NCBI RefSeq assembly: GCF_017744135.1
Contig: NZ_JAGHQU010000002.1
Coordinates: forward strand, 62,001 to 126,000
Length of the DNA stretch: 64,000 nucleotides
Source: Endozoicomonas sp. G2_2
GTDB taxonomy: Bacteria; Pseudomonadota; Gammaproteobacteria; Nevskiales; Salinisphaeraceae
Direction: 5' to 3'
Shown: positions 46,847 through 55,474 of the stretch, piece by piece
How positions within the stretch are numbered: position 1 is the stretch's first letter
How the letters are laid out: each line of letters begins with the position of its first letter
Translations under genes and position numbers: made by a program
The notes under the pieces: generated by a model
What the model saw: only the letters and a program-made list of their open reading frames with translations
What the model was told of the DNA's origin: nothing
The model's database searches: none

Positions 46847-47514
46847 ACGAGTCCTTCCTGTGCCACGATGCGGTCGACGAAGATGCCGGGCGTCGCCACG
46901 CTTTCCGGGTCCAGTTCGCCGAGCTCGACGATATGTTCGACTTCGGCCACGGTGGTTTCGGCGGCCATCGCCATCACCGGATTGAAATTGCGTCCGGCGG
47001 TGTTGTAGGCGAGGTTGCCCCACTTGTCGCCCTTGTGGGCCTTGATGAGCGCGAACTCGGCCTTGAGCGGGTATTCGAGTACATAGCCCACGCCGTCGAT
47101 CTCGCGTGTTTCCTTGCCGTCGGCGAGCTTGGTGCCGTAGCCGGTGGGCGTGAAGAAACCGCCCAGCCCGGCGCCGGCGGCGCGCATGCGTTCGGCGAAC
47201 GTGCCTTGCGGCATGAGTTCCAGCTCGATCGCGCCTTCCTCGAACATGCGCTCGAACCAGATCGAGCCCTGGGAACGCGGGTAGCTGCACACCACCTTGC
47301 TGACCAGCCGGTCGCGCAGCAGCGTGGCGATGCCGATCTCGTGCGAGCCGGCGTTGTTCGAGATCACGGTCAGATTGTCCGCGCCGTGCAGGCGCAGCGC
47401 CTCGATCAGCTCGAAGGGAATGCCCGAGCTGCCGAAGCCGCCGATCATCACGGCGTCGCCGCTCTTGATACCGGCGATCGCTTCGCGCATGGACGCGATT
47501 CGCTTGTCTATCAT
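46843..47514 (-). CDS. scoA: 3-oxoacid CoA-transferase subunit A
   Basis: 223-residue subunit with the CoA-transferase signature DAVMIGGFGSSGIPFELIEAL near the N terminus and FTPTGYGTKLADGKETREIDGVGYV further on. Together with ScoB it activates acetoacetate or another 3-oxoacid using succinyl-CoA. The start is ATG 47514, two bases past the TRAP permease stop, with AAGGTGACTTGAGG serving as ribosome site; an in-frame TTG six bases earlier is less likely. Cotranscription with the TRAP permease is strongly implied. Confidence 0.93.
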   Translation of the reverse strand: MIDKRIASMREAIAGIKSGDAVMIGGFGSSGIPFELIEALRLHGADNLTVISNNAGSHEIGIATLLRDRLVSKVVCSYPRSQGSIWFERMFEEGAIELELMPQGTFAERMRAAGAGLGGFFTPTGYGTKLADGKETREIDGVGYVLEYPLKAEFALIKAHKGDKWGNLAYNTAGRNFNPVMAMAAETTVAEVEHIVELGELDPESVATPGIFVDRIVAQEGLV

Positions 47515-47516
47515 CC

Positions 47517-49535
47517 TCAAGTCACCTTCTGGGATTGCGCGTTGCTGTTTTCCTGTTCGGCCTGATCGGCCTGTTTCGCTTCGGCCAGGCGCTGGGCGTC
47601 CTTGGAGCCGAGCCGGCCGCCGAGCGCGGCATCGGCGATATACACGGCGGCGATGATTGCGACGCCCAGCAGATCCGAGGCGCGCTCCGGGTAGATCAGC
47701 GCGGCACCGGCCGCGAGAACGATCAGGCGCATGGCCGGGTTGATCGCGCCGACGCGATAGAGATAGCCCTCGAGCGCGGCGGCGACCAGCCAGATGGCGG
47801 CCACGGCGGTAATCGTGGACAGCGCGATATGGACGATATCGCCCTGCAGAATCAGCGCGGGATTGGTCACGAACAGAAACGGCAGCACGAACAGGATGCT
47901 GCCCAGACGCATGGCGTAAAGCCCGGTGCGCCCGGCGTTCGAGCCCGCCACGCCCGATGCCGTGATCGCGGCCAGCGCGACCGGCGGCGTGATGTAGGAC
48001 AACATGCCCCAGTAAAGAATGAACAGGTGGCTGGCCAGCGGGTTCAGCCCGGCCTCGACCAGCGCGGGCGCCAGCAGAATCGACAGGAAGATATAGCAGG
48101 CGCTTACCGTCATGCCCATGCCGAGCACGAAGCTGGTGATCGCGCCGGCGGCCAGCATCAACGGAATGCTGCCGTCCGCATAGAGCAGCAGCTCGCGCGA
48201 GAATGCGCCGGCCACGCCGGTATAGGACAGCCCGCCGACCACGAGGCCGATACCGGCCAGAATCGATACCAGGCTCGCCACGCTGCTGGTGAGGTTGAGC
48301 ATGAGGTACTGAAGCCGGCGCCAGTCCAGCCGGTGGCTGCGCTTGAACACGGCGATGACCAGCAGGATGAGGGTGGCGTAGTAGGGCGCATAGGCGTCCA
48401 GGCGCATCACCAGCAGCATATAGATGAGCATGGCGAGGCTGAACAGATAGGGCCAGCCGGTCTTGAGGGTGTCGATCACGCGCGGGATCTGCGATTCCGG
48501 CAGCCCGATCAGCCCGCGGCGCGCGGCGTAGGCGTCCACCTGGAAAAGCAGCGCGAGATAGAACAGCAACGCCGGCAGGAACGCGGCGATCATCACCTCG
48601 GCATAGGGCACGTTCAGAAACGAGGCCATGATGAAGGCCACCGCACCCATCACCGGGGGCATCAAGGTTCCGCCGGTCGACGAACAGGCTTCGATCGCCC
48701 CGGCATAGTGGGCCGGATAGCCCGACTTCTTCATGGTCGGGATGGTGATCGGGCCTGTGGTGAGGATGTTCGAGATCACGCTGCCGGACAGGCTGCCCAT
48801 GATCCCGCTGGAGACCACGGCCACCTTGGCCGGTCCGCCGCGGCTGCGGCCCATCAGGGCCATGGCGAAGTCCATGAAGAAATCGCCGCCGCCGGTGACC
48901 GTCAGCGCGGCGCCGAAGACCACGAAGCCGATGATGAGGTTCGCCACCACCTGCATGGGAATGCCGATCACGCTTTCCACGCCGAGCACGTGCGCGCGCA
49001 GCGTTTCACCGAAACCGTACTGCGTACCCCAGAGAAAGCCGGGCATGTAGTCGGCGAACAGCGGATAGCAGCCGAACAACAAGGCGACGACGACCAGAAT
49101 CAGGCCGCCGCAGCGGCGCGTGCCTTCGAGGATCAGCGCCAGCATGACGCCCGAGGCGATGGTCGCCTCGATCGGCGCGCTGAAGTCCCAGCCTTCCTGA
49201 ATGATTTGCAGGCCGTGCTGGCCGAGATAGATCGCCGGCACGAGGGCGATCACGGCAAGCACCCAGTCATAGAGCGGCACGTTGTTCTTCGCGCCCGACC
49301 ACGCAGGGTAGTAGAGAAAGGTCGCGGCCAGAAACAGGCCGATCAGATAGTAGAGAAAGGCGTTGCCGAGCGGCTGGAAGCCGAACAGCCCGAGCGTGAA
49401 GGTCTGGTTGATGGTGAGTAGCAGACCGAGCGTGCCCAGGCCCAGGGTGGTCCAGTAGGCGGCGCCGCGCAGGCGGCTGGCTTTCTTGTCCGTTTCCAGA
49501 CTGATCTCGGTGGCAGATGGCGTGTTCGAGGCCAT
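47517..49535 (-). CDS. TRAP transporter fused permease (4TM-12TM type)
   Basis: 672-residue membrane protein fusing a DctQ-like four-helix part (about 25-180) to a DctM-like twelve-helix part, the form that partners TAXI-type binding proteins. Recognisable segments include GSLSGSVISNILTTGPITIPTMKKSGYPAHYAGAIEACSSTGGTLMPPVMG. It imports a carboxylate using the sodium gradient. The binding-protein gene lies 78 bases upstream, separated by a perfect palindrome, and scoAB follows directly. Confidence 0.93.
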   Translation of the reverse strand: MASNTPSATEISLETDKKASRLRGAAYWTTLGLGTLGLLLTINQTFTLGLFGFQPLGNAFLYYLIGLFLAATFLYYPAWSGAKNNVPLYDWVLAVIALVPAIYLGQHGLQIIQEGWDFSAPIEATIASGVMLALILEGTRRCGGLILVVVALLFGCYPLFADYMPGFLWGTQYGFGETLRAHVLGVESVIGIPMQVVANLIIGFVVFGAALTVTGGGDFFMDFAMALMGRSRGGPAKVAVVSSGIMGSLSGSVISNILTTGPITIPTMKKSGYPAHYAGAIEACSSTGGTLMPPVMGAVAFIMASFLNVPYAEVMIAAFLPALLFYLALLFQVDAYAARRGLIGLPESQIPRVIDTLKTGWPYLFSLAMLIYMLLVMRLDAYAPYYATLILLVIAVFKRSHRLDWRRLQYLMLNLTSSVASLVSILAGIGLVVGGLSYTGVAGAFSRELLLYADGSIPLMLAAGAITSFVLGMGMTVSACYIFLSILLAPALVEAGLNPLASHLFILYWGMLSYITPPVALAAITASGVAGSNAGRTGLYAMRLGSILFVLPFLFVTNPALILQGDIVHIALSTITAVAAIWLVAAALEGYLYRVGAINPAMRLIVLAAGAALIYPERASDLLGVAIIAAVYIADAALGGRLGSKDAQRLAEAKQADQAEQENSNAQSQKVT

Positions 49536-49573
49536 GGCGGCGCCCTCGGTGGCTATGAACGGGAACAGACTGA

Positions 49574-49599
49574 GGCCGGGCCTGTCGACAGGCCCGGCC
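49574..49599 (-). terminator. 26-base perfect palindrome between the TAXI and TRAP permease genes
   Basis: A 13-base arm (GGCCGGGCCTGTC) and its exact complement follow the TAXI stop codon at 49614 and precede the permease start at 49535. In the minus-strand transcript it would fold into a very stable hairpin with no strong T tail. It probably attenuates or stabilises the transcript so that the binding protein is made in excess. Confidence 0.65.
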
Positions 49600-49613
49600 C
49601 CGGGGAAAAACGC

Positions 49614-50777
49614 TTACAGCGAATCCAGCGCCTTCTGGCGATGGGTTTCCCAGATATTGGCGAAGGCGTCGTCGCTCTTGCCTTCGCCCTCGGCGACGGC
49701 GTCTTTCCAGGCGGCCCGCAGCGCATTCAGGCGTGCCAGACGCTTGTCGTTCCAGGCCTGCATCTCGTCGGTCCAGATGTCTTTTTCCTTCAGGTACTTG
49801 ATCGCACCGGGATGGAAGGGCACGTCGATGGGCGGAGTGCCCGCGCGGTCCATCTTCCAGCGATTCATGATCGCGGTGCCGTCCTTGTACATCGGATAGG
49901 TCTGGTCGAAGGCCTTGAGGAAGTTGTAGACCAGCTCTTCATCCTGATCGGCACGCACGACCAGCACCGGATAGCGATAGGCGAAGATGTTGACCGGGTT
50001 GTCTTCGCTCAGGCCGGCGCCGACCGTTTCGGTGTACGGCTGCAGGAACGGCGCGATCTTGCGCAGACGGGCCCAGGCTTTTTCGTCGTCCGGGTCGACT
50101 TCCAGCCAATGGATGCCGCGCGGCGATTCGGCCAGTTCATAGAGCTGGCTGGGCGTTGTGGTGGTGCAGGAGGCATCGGCCTTGCCCTGGGCCAGCGAAC
50201 TCATGGTCGCGTTGTAGGTGGGGAACATGCGTGCGTCGACATCGTCACGGGTCAGGCCCGCCGCGCCGAGCAGCGCATCGCACTTGAGGTTGATCGACGG
50301 GTTGCCGGCCACGTAGGCAAAGCGCTTGCCCTTGAGATCCTGCATCGAGCGGATGTTGGCGTCCTTGGCGGTGAAGATGCCGAACGAGGAGGGGCGCCCG
50401 CCGAGCGTGCGCAGGTTCTGCGGGCCCCAGCGGCGATCGGCGAAATCGGCCACGCCTTCAGAGGCGAAGAATGCCTCGGTGGCGAGAAAACCGACTTCCG
50501 CACGCTTTTTCAGCACCGGCTGCAGGCGGCCGATCGAGGAACCCGACGGCTGGATACGGATACGGGTGCCGAACTCGCGTCCGAACGCGTCGGCGATGGC
50601 GGAGGCCTCGGCATAACCGGCCGAACCGACATCATAAGATGACCAGGTCATGGAACGCGGCAGCTCCGGCGCGTCGGCGCCGCTCTCCGCGGCCTGGGTG
50701 CTGGCAATCGGCGCCAGACCGAAGGCAGCCGTCAGAAGCAACGGCGACAACGCGCCGAGTAGAGTTTTTGAACGCAT
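49614..50777 (-). CDS. TAXI-family TRAP transporter solute-binding protein
   Basis: 387-residue exported binding protein. The signal peptide is MRSKTLLGALSPLLLTAAFGLAPIASTQAAES. The body matches the TAXI family (GSAGYAEASAIADAFGREFGTRIRIQPSGSSIGRLQPVLKKRAEVGF). Start 50777 has GGAGATCACCCC ahead of it; a longer reading to 50855 would hide the signal peptide. The ligand of TAXI proteins is usually a small acid, and the scoAB neighbours make an oxo-acid plausible. Confidence 0.92.
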   Translation of the reverse strand: MRSKTLLGALSPLLLTAAFGLAPIASTQAAESGADAPELPRSMTWSSYDVGSAGYAEASAIADAFGREFGTRIRIQPSGSSIGRLQPVLKKRAEVGFLATEAFFASEGVADFADRRWGPQNLRTLGGRPSSFGIFTAKDANIRSMQDLKGKRFAYVAGNPSINLKCDALLGAAGLTRDDVDARMFPTYNATMSSLAQGKADASCTTTTPSQLYELAESPRGIHWLEVDPDDEKAWARLRKIAPFLQPYTETVGAGLSEDNPVNIFAYRYPVLVVRADQDEELVYNFLKAFDQTYPMYKDGTAIMNRWKMDRAGTPPIDVPFHPGAIKYLKEKDIWTDEMQAWNDKRLARLNALRAAWKDAVAEGEGKSDDAFANIWETHRQKALDSL

Positions 50778-50939
50778 GATGGGGTGATCTCCACGTGTTT
50801 CTGATTCTTGTCCCGCACCCTGTGGCGCGATGGCATACCGATCGGACACGCTCACTCGAAAGTGACTGCATGGCGAACAGTTGGTCGCGAAGCGTATGCG
50901 CGCAGGCGGAAGCGGTCAACGCATGAGCGATGCATGTGC

Positions 50940-50979
50940 GTTCACCATAACCAGCGGTGAACACGAAATTACCGTTCAC
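50940..50979. promoter_or_regulatory. candidate operator: inverted repeat with a third half-site
   Basis: GTTCACC, nine bases, then GGTGAAC makes a perfect inverted repeat (50940-50962), and another GTTCAC occurs at 50974-50979. It lies about 165 bases upstream of the TAXI gene start. This looks like the binding site of a one-component repressor or activator, but no regulator gene is adjacent and the factor is unknown. Confidence 0.45.
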
Positions 50980-51315
50980 TCATGTCACCGTTGTACGCGC
51001 TGGAGGGAAAAAACGCGATCCCCGGCAAAACGTCGTAATCACGGGCGTTTCGCCATGACGCGAATCAAGCAAACTGGCGGCTCGCCGCGATGCCGGCCCG
51101 TTGCAGAACAGCCGGCAGGCGCGAGCGTTTCGGGTGGGTGCCAGATAAGGCGGCAAATCGAAACGTTGTTTCAGTCGCGCGACCCCAAGGGCGGCGTCAA
51201 TCCCAGCATGCAGGCGCGCTTTGCGCTCTTAGGACACGGCGGGCGGCGGGGCGAATCGCAGCATTTCAGTTCGTGAGCGCTCTATACGCGAACGCTATGG
51301 ATGCGATAGCGGCGC

Positions 51316-51350
51316 CCGGTCTGCACGCGCGGGCTGCGCGTACAGACCGG
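51316..51350. terminator. hairpin after the sugar-dehydrogenase-like gene
   Basis: 15-base arms (51316-51330 and 51336-51350) pair with one mismatch around a five-base loop. It starts nine bases past the stop of the minus-strand gene at 51359. No T run follows, so its use as a terminator is uncertain. Confidence 0.5.
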
Positions 51351-51358
51351 CCTGCGGA

Positions 51359-52720
51359 TCAGTTGGCTGGCTGATCGCTGTCGTTTGTCGAACGGCCGCT
51401 GCGGCTTACCCGCCAGATCGTGTTGCCCACGTCGTCGGCCACGAGCAGGCTGCCGCTGTTGTCGATGACCACGCCGACCGGGCGACCCTTGGCCTCGTCG
51501 TCCTGGATAAAGTCGTCGAGCACCACCTGCGGCTGGCCGGCCGGGTCGCCGTTCTCGAACGGCACGAAAATGACTCGGTAGCCACTGCGCGGCTTGCGAT
51601 TCCATGAACCGTGCTGACCGACGAACATGCCGTTCTGGTATGCCTCGGTCAGCGCATTGTCCTGGCTGTAGTAAAGGCCGAGCGACGCGGTGTGCGGGCC
51701 GAGGGCGTAATCCGGCTTGATCGCCTGTTCCACCAGCTTGGGTTTCCGGGGCTGTACGCGTTCGTCCACGTTCTGGCCGAAGTAGCTGTACGGCCAGCCG
51801 TAGAAGCCGCCGTCCTGTACCGAGGTCATGTAATCGGGCACCAGATCGCTGCCGATCTCGTCGCGCTCGTTGACCACGGTCCAGAGTTCGTCCTTGCCGT
51901 CGGGCTGTGGCACGAACGCGATCCCGTTCGGGTTGCGCAGCCCGGTCGCGTAAACCTCGCTTTCACCCGTTTCGCGGTCGATCTGCCAGATCGCGGCGCG
52001 TCCTTTCTCTGCGTCCATGCCGTTTTCGGCCACGTTGCTGTTGGAGCCGACGGTGGCGTACAGCGTGGTGCCGTCCGGGCTGGCCGATACGTTCTTGGTC
52101 CAGTGATGATTGATCGGCCCGGCGGGCAGGCTCGTGACCTCGCGACCTTCGCTGTCGATCCGGTCGGCGTCTGCTTCGTACTCGAATGCGACGACGGCAT
52201 CGGTGTTGGCCACATAAAGCGTGTTGTCGACAAGCGTCATGCCGAACGGCGAGAACAGGTCGTCGAGAAACACATGGCGTTCGTCGGCCCGGCCGTCGTC
52301 GTCGGTGTCACGCAGCAGGGTGATGCGGTCGGCGCTCGGCACGCCCGCGCCGGCGCGCTGCATGACCTTTTTCATCACCCAGCCGCGGATGCCGGTCGCG
52401 TCTTCGGGACGTTTGGGGGCGTTGCTTTCGGCAACCAGCACGTCGCCATTGGGCAGGACATACAGCCAACGGGGGTGGTCGAGGCCCTGGGCGAAGGCGT
52501 TGACCTCGAGGCCTTGCGCGGCGCTCGGCTTCTCACCTTCGGCCCAGCGGTTGGCCTTGGCAATGTTTACCGTGGGGATCAGGCTGCTCTGCGGCTCCGG
52601 CAGCTCTGGGTCCGGGCCCGTGCCCTGATCGACGGAGAGCCGGGCTTCGCTACCGCAGGCCGTCAGTGTCATGGCGGCGAGAAAGACGACGGATGTCCGA
52701 ACGGTGGAGGGGATAGGCAT
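51359..52720 (-). CDS. PQQ-type sugar (sorbosone/glucose) dehydrogenase-like lipoprotein
   Basis: 453-residue lipoprotein: MPIPSTVRTSVVFLAAMTLTAC carries a lipobox (LTAC). A six-bladed beta-propeller like soluble PQQ glucose or sorbosone dehydrogenases follows (HPRWLYVLPNGDVLVAES, GLRNPNGIAF, DGGFYGWPYSYFGQN, FVGQHGSWNRKP). These oxidise sugars in the periplasm using PQQ and calcium, though many members have no measured activity. Start 52720 follows a GGAGGGG ribosome site; the longer reading to 52906 is rejected. Confidence 0.82.
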   Translation of the reverse strand: MPIPSTVRTSVVFLAAMTLTACGSEARLSVDQGTGPDPELPEPQSSLIPTVNIAKANRWAEGEKPSAAQGLEVNAFAQGLDHPRWLYVLPNGDVLVAESNAPKRPEDATGIRGWVMKKVMQRAGAGVPSADRITLLRDTDDDGRADERHVFLDDLFSPFGMTLVDNTLYVANTDAVVAFEYEADADRIDSEGREVTSLPAGPINHHWTKNVSASPDGTTLYATVGSNSNVAENGMDAEKGRAAIWQIDRETGESEVYATGLRNPNGIAFVPQPDGKDELWTVVNERDEIGSDLVPDYMTSVQDGGFYGWPYSYFGQNVDERVQPRKPKLVEQAIKPDYALGPHTASLGLYYSQDNALTEAYQNGMFVGQHGSWNRKPRSGYRVIFVPFENGDPAGQPQVVLDDFIQDDEAKGRPVGVVIDNSGSLLVADDVGNTIWRVSRSGRSTNDSDQPAN

Positions 52721-52814
52721 GAGGTATCGCGTTGGTTGATGTAATACGCACACTCTATCCGATTCGACCGTCGCGCAGGGCAAGCCGCACGCGCCGTCAA
52801 TTCCGGAGCGTGCG

Positions 52815-53585
52815 CTATCGGGGCTGCATGCGAATGGCGCCGTCGAGCCGAATGGTCGTGCCGTTGAGCATGGTGTTTTCGATGATGTCGCGCGCGAGAC
52901 GCGCAAACTCCGCCGGCTCGCCCAGACGCGGGGGAAAGGGCACCATCGCGCCCAGCGAATCGCGCACCTCTTCGGGCAGCTCGGCCATCATCGGGGTATC
53001 GAAGATGCCCGGCGCAATCGTCATGACCCGTATACCGTGGCGGGCCAGTTCGCGCGCTATCGGCAGGGTCATGCTGACGATGCCGCCCTTGGACGCGGAA
53101 TAGGAGGCCTGTCCGATCTGGCCCTCGAATGCGGCCACCGACGCCGTGTTGATGATCACGCCGCGCTCGTCGTCCGTACCCTGGCCGTTGCCGGCAGCCA
53201 TGGCTTCGCACGCGAGGCGGATCATGTTGAAACTGCCGATCAGATTGACCTGTACGACCTTCGAGAAGGCGGCCAGATCATGCGGGCCTGACTTGCCCAG
53301 CACCTTGCCGGGCGCACCGATACCCGCACAGTTGAGCAGGCCGTGGAGTGCGCCGCCGTGCTGACGCGCGGCACTGATCGCGGCCTTGCCGTCTTCTTCG
53401 CGGGTGACATCGCAATACACGAATCGTGCGGCCTCGCCCAGATCCTCGGCGGTGGCGCGCCCGGCCTCTTCGTTGACGTCGGCGATGAGTACGCGCGCGC
53501 CAGTCGCCACCAGCATGGCCGCGCTCGCCGCGCCGAGTCCGGAGCCGCCTCCGGTGATCAGAAAACAACGGTCTGCGATCTGCAT
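52815..53585 (-). CDS. short-chain dehydrogenase, 3-hydroxyacyl-CoA type 2 like
   Basis: 256-residue [11 protein letters not shown] forms the nucleotide-binding turn (residues 11-18), NCAG precedes the core and the Ser-Tyr-Lys triad sits in [23 protein letters not shown]. The sequence resembles HSD17B10/FadB2-type 3-hydroxyacyl-CoA dehydrogenases ([39 protein letters not shown]). It probably uses NAD in short or branched acyl-CoA breakdown. It is near a thiolase gene on the opposite strand. Confidence 0.9.
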   Translation of the reverse strand: MQIADRCFLITGGGSGLGAASAAMLVATGARVLIADVNEEAGRATAEDLGEAARFVYCDVTREEDGKAAISAARQHGGALHGLLNCAGIGAPGKVLGKSGPHDLAAFSKVVQVNLIGSFNMIRLACEAMAAGNGQGTDDERGVIINTASVAAFEGQIGQASYSASKGGIVSMTLPIARELARHGIRVMTIAPGIFDTPMMAELPEEVRDSLGAMVPFPPRLGEPAEFARLARDIIENTMLNGTTIRLDGAIRMQPR

Positions 53586-53760
53586 GACGACTCCTTGATA
53601 TTTCGACGCACTTGGTCAGGGCAACCCTGTCCCTGAGCCTAGCATCGCGGTTGCCCGGTCGTGTGCGGGCACTAGGGCATCGCCGGGCGTATCGTCATGC
53701 ACCGGCTGACGGGTCGAGCGGCTTTTGCCAAACATCCCGAAACCGCCAGGCCGACGCAGG

Positions 53761-54126
53761 TCACGCGTCGTCGTCGGGCCATGCATATCGATCGAGATCG
53801 ATACGCCCACCGATGAAGACCACGCCTTCGTCCTCGAGCTGTCGCCGCTGTGCCAGACCGGCGGTGCTGTCGGCAGGCAGCGACACGCGCCCTTGCGCGT
53901 TCACCACCCGATGCCAGGGCAGGCCCGGCGGGCAGCGATGCATCGCGTAGCCGACCACGCGCGCCGCGCGCGGGCGCCCGACCAGCCGCGCGATGCGTCC
54001 ATAGGTCGTGACGCGGCCTGACGGAATACGGCGCACGACATCGAAGATGGGCGTGTAGGCGCTGGAGTCCGACGCGCCGGAATTCATATCGGCTTGCCCG
54101 CTTTTGCTCATATCGGTTTCGAACAT
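53761..54126 (-). CDS. alkyltransferase-like DNA-binding protein (ATL)
   Basis: Up to 121 residues. The core VVRRIPSGRVTTYGRIARLVGRPRAARVVGYAMHRCPPGLPWHRVVNAQGRVSL is the O6-alkylguanine-DNA alkyltransferase C-terminal domain. The reactive Cys of PCHRV is replaced by Trp (PWHRV), as in E. coli ATL. It should bind alkylated guanine without repairing it and hand lesions to nucleotide excision repair. The N terminus is uncertain: ATGs at 54126, 54111 and 54087 are possible. Confidence 0.88.
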   Translation of the reverse strand: MFETDMSKSGQADMNSGASDSSAYTPIFDVVRRIPSGRVTTYGRIARLVGRPRAARVVGYAMHRCPPGLPWHRVVNAQGRVSLPADSTAGLAQRRQLEDEGVVFIGGRIDLDRYAWPDDDA

Positions 54127-54187
54127 GCTTTACAGCGCGACGGAGAGGGTGGCACAAAGACATCCCCTCCCGATTGCGAATGATGAC

Positions 54188-55366
54188 ATGAGCGACGCCT
54201 ATCTCGTTTCTGCGCTGCGCACCGCCGGCGGCCGCCGGGGTGGCCGTCTGTCCGGCTGGCACCCCGTGGACCTTGCCGGGGCACTGATCGACGGCCTCGT
54301 GGGTCGAAGCGGCGCCGACCCCGATGCCGTGGATGACGTGATCCTCGGCTGCGTGGGCCAGGTCGGCGAGCAGGCAGTCAACGTCGCGCGCAATGCCGTG
54401 CTCGCCTCCAGCCTGCCCGAGTCGGTACCCGGCACGAGTGTGGACCGCCAGTGCGGTTCTTCCCAGCAGGCGTTGCACTTCGCCGCCCAGGCGGTCATGT
54501 CGGGCAGCATGGACGTCGTTATCGCCGGCGGCGTCGAGAGCATGACGCGGGTGCCCATGGGCGCGCCGCTAACCCTCGCCAAGCAGGCCGATATGGGCAT
54601 CTACATGAGCCCGGCGATCCGGGACCGTTATCCGCACACGCAACTGTTCAGTCAGTTCGATGGCGCGGAGATGGTCGCCGAGAAATACGGCATCGAGCGC
54701 GCCGCGCTTGACGAGTTCGCCCTGGCGAGCCACCAGCGCGCCATTCGTGCCACGCAGACCGGCGCTTTCGACGACGAAATCCTTCCGATCACCGTGCTCG
54801 ATCCCGAATCGGGCGAGGAGAGCAGTCATACCGTCGACGAAGGTATTCGTTTCGATGCCACGCTGGAGTCGATCTCGAGCGTGAAGCTGCTCGCCGAGAA
54901 CGGCCGCATTTCTGCAGCCACCGCGAGCCAGATATGCGACGGGGCGAGCGGCGTGATGGTGGTCAGCGAGGCTGGCCTCAAGCGTCTGGGGGTCAAGCCG
55001 CTGGCGCGTATTCATCACATGAGCGTGATGGGCCACGACCCGGTCATCATGCTCGAAGCACCGTTGCCGGCGACCGAGCGTGCGCTCGATCGCGCCGGCA
55101 TGACCATCGACGATATCGACCTTTTCGAAGTCAACGAGGCCTTCGCACCAATTCCGCTTGCCTGGCTGCAGTCGACCCGCGCCGATCCGGAGCGGCTCAA
55201 CGTCAACGGAGGTGCAATCGCGCTCGGGCACCCGCTGGGCGCCTCGGGCACGAAGCTGATGACCACGCTCGTGCATGCACTGCAGGCGCGTGGCGGTCGT
55301 TATGGTCTGCAGACGATGTGCGAGGGCGGTGGCATGGCGAACGTAACCATCATCGAACGGCTCTGA
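54188..55366 (+). CDS. acetyl-CoA acyltransferase (thiolase)
   Basis: 392-residue thiolase with nucleophile C89 in DRQCGSSQQA, GHPLGASG (His) and CEGGGMANV (second Cys). Start MSDAYLVSALRTAGGRRGGRL matches the family. Similar enzymes act in beta-oxidation or acetoacetyl-CoA metabolism; the region also encodes a 3-hydroxyacyl-CoA-type SDR and, further left, scoAB. The ATG at 54188 is chosen over an upstream frame start at 54104 that would overlap the divergent ATL gene. Confidence 0.92.
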   Translation: MSDAYLVSALRTAGGRRGGRLSGWHPVDLAGALIDGLVGRSGADPDAVDDVILGCVGQVGEQAVNVARNAVLASSLPESVPGTSVDRQCGSSQQALHFAAQAVMSGSMDVVIAGGVESMTRVPMGAPLTLAKQADMGIYMSPAIRDRYPHTQLFSQFDGAEMVAEKYGIERAALDEFALASHQRAIRATQTGAFDDEILPITVLDPESGEESSHTVDEGIRFDATLESISSVKLLAENGRISAATASQICDGASGVMVVSEAGLKRLGVKPLARIHHMSVMGHDPVIMLEAPLPATERALDRAGMTIDDIDLFEVNEAFAPIPLAWLQSTRADPERLNVNGGAIALGHPLGASGTKLMTTLVHALQARGGRYGLQTMCEGGGMANVTIIERL

Positions 55367-55474
55367 TCGGCGGCCGCGCCGCGCTACGACGCGCGGCAAC
55401 CCGGCAGGCACGACGCGGCGCGGTCTTGGTCGTCAGGCCGATGCGCCGAACACGAACGGCTACAGGCGATTTTC

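Larger units (their letters stand above)
50778..51358. other. 581-base intergenic region before the TAXI-TRAP-sco operon
   Basis: I see no convincing gene here; plus-strand open frames (for example 50881-51276) have unnatural composition. The stretch holds the promoter region of the TAXI operon with an inverted repeat at 50940-50962, and a hairpin at 51316-51350 after the next minus-strand gene. GC is slightly lower than in flanking genes. Confidence 0.6.

Noticed and set aside
46847-47290. In-frame upstream extension of scoB
   Set aside because: It runs through scoA; the ATG at 46846 matches the family start and overlaps the scoA end by 4 bases.
47535-49421. 628-codon plus-strand frame opposite the TRAP permease
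   Set aside because: It is antisense to a membrane protein; the translated product is rich in Gln, His, Arg and Asp with no motif.
50881-51276. 131-codon plus-strand frame in the long intergenic region
   Set aside because: No ribosome site, family motif or plausible composition.
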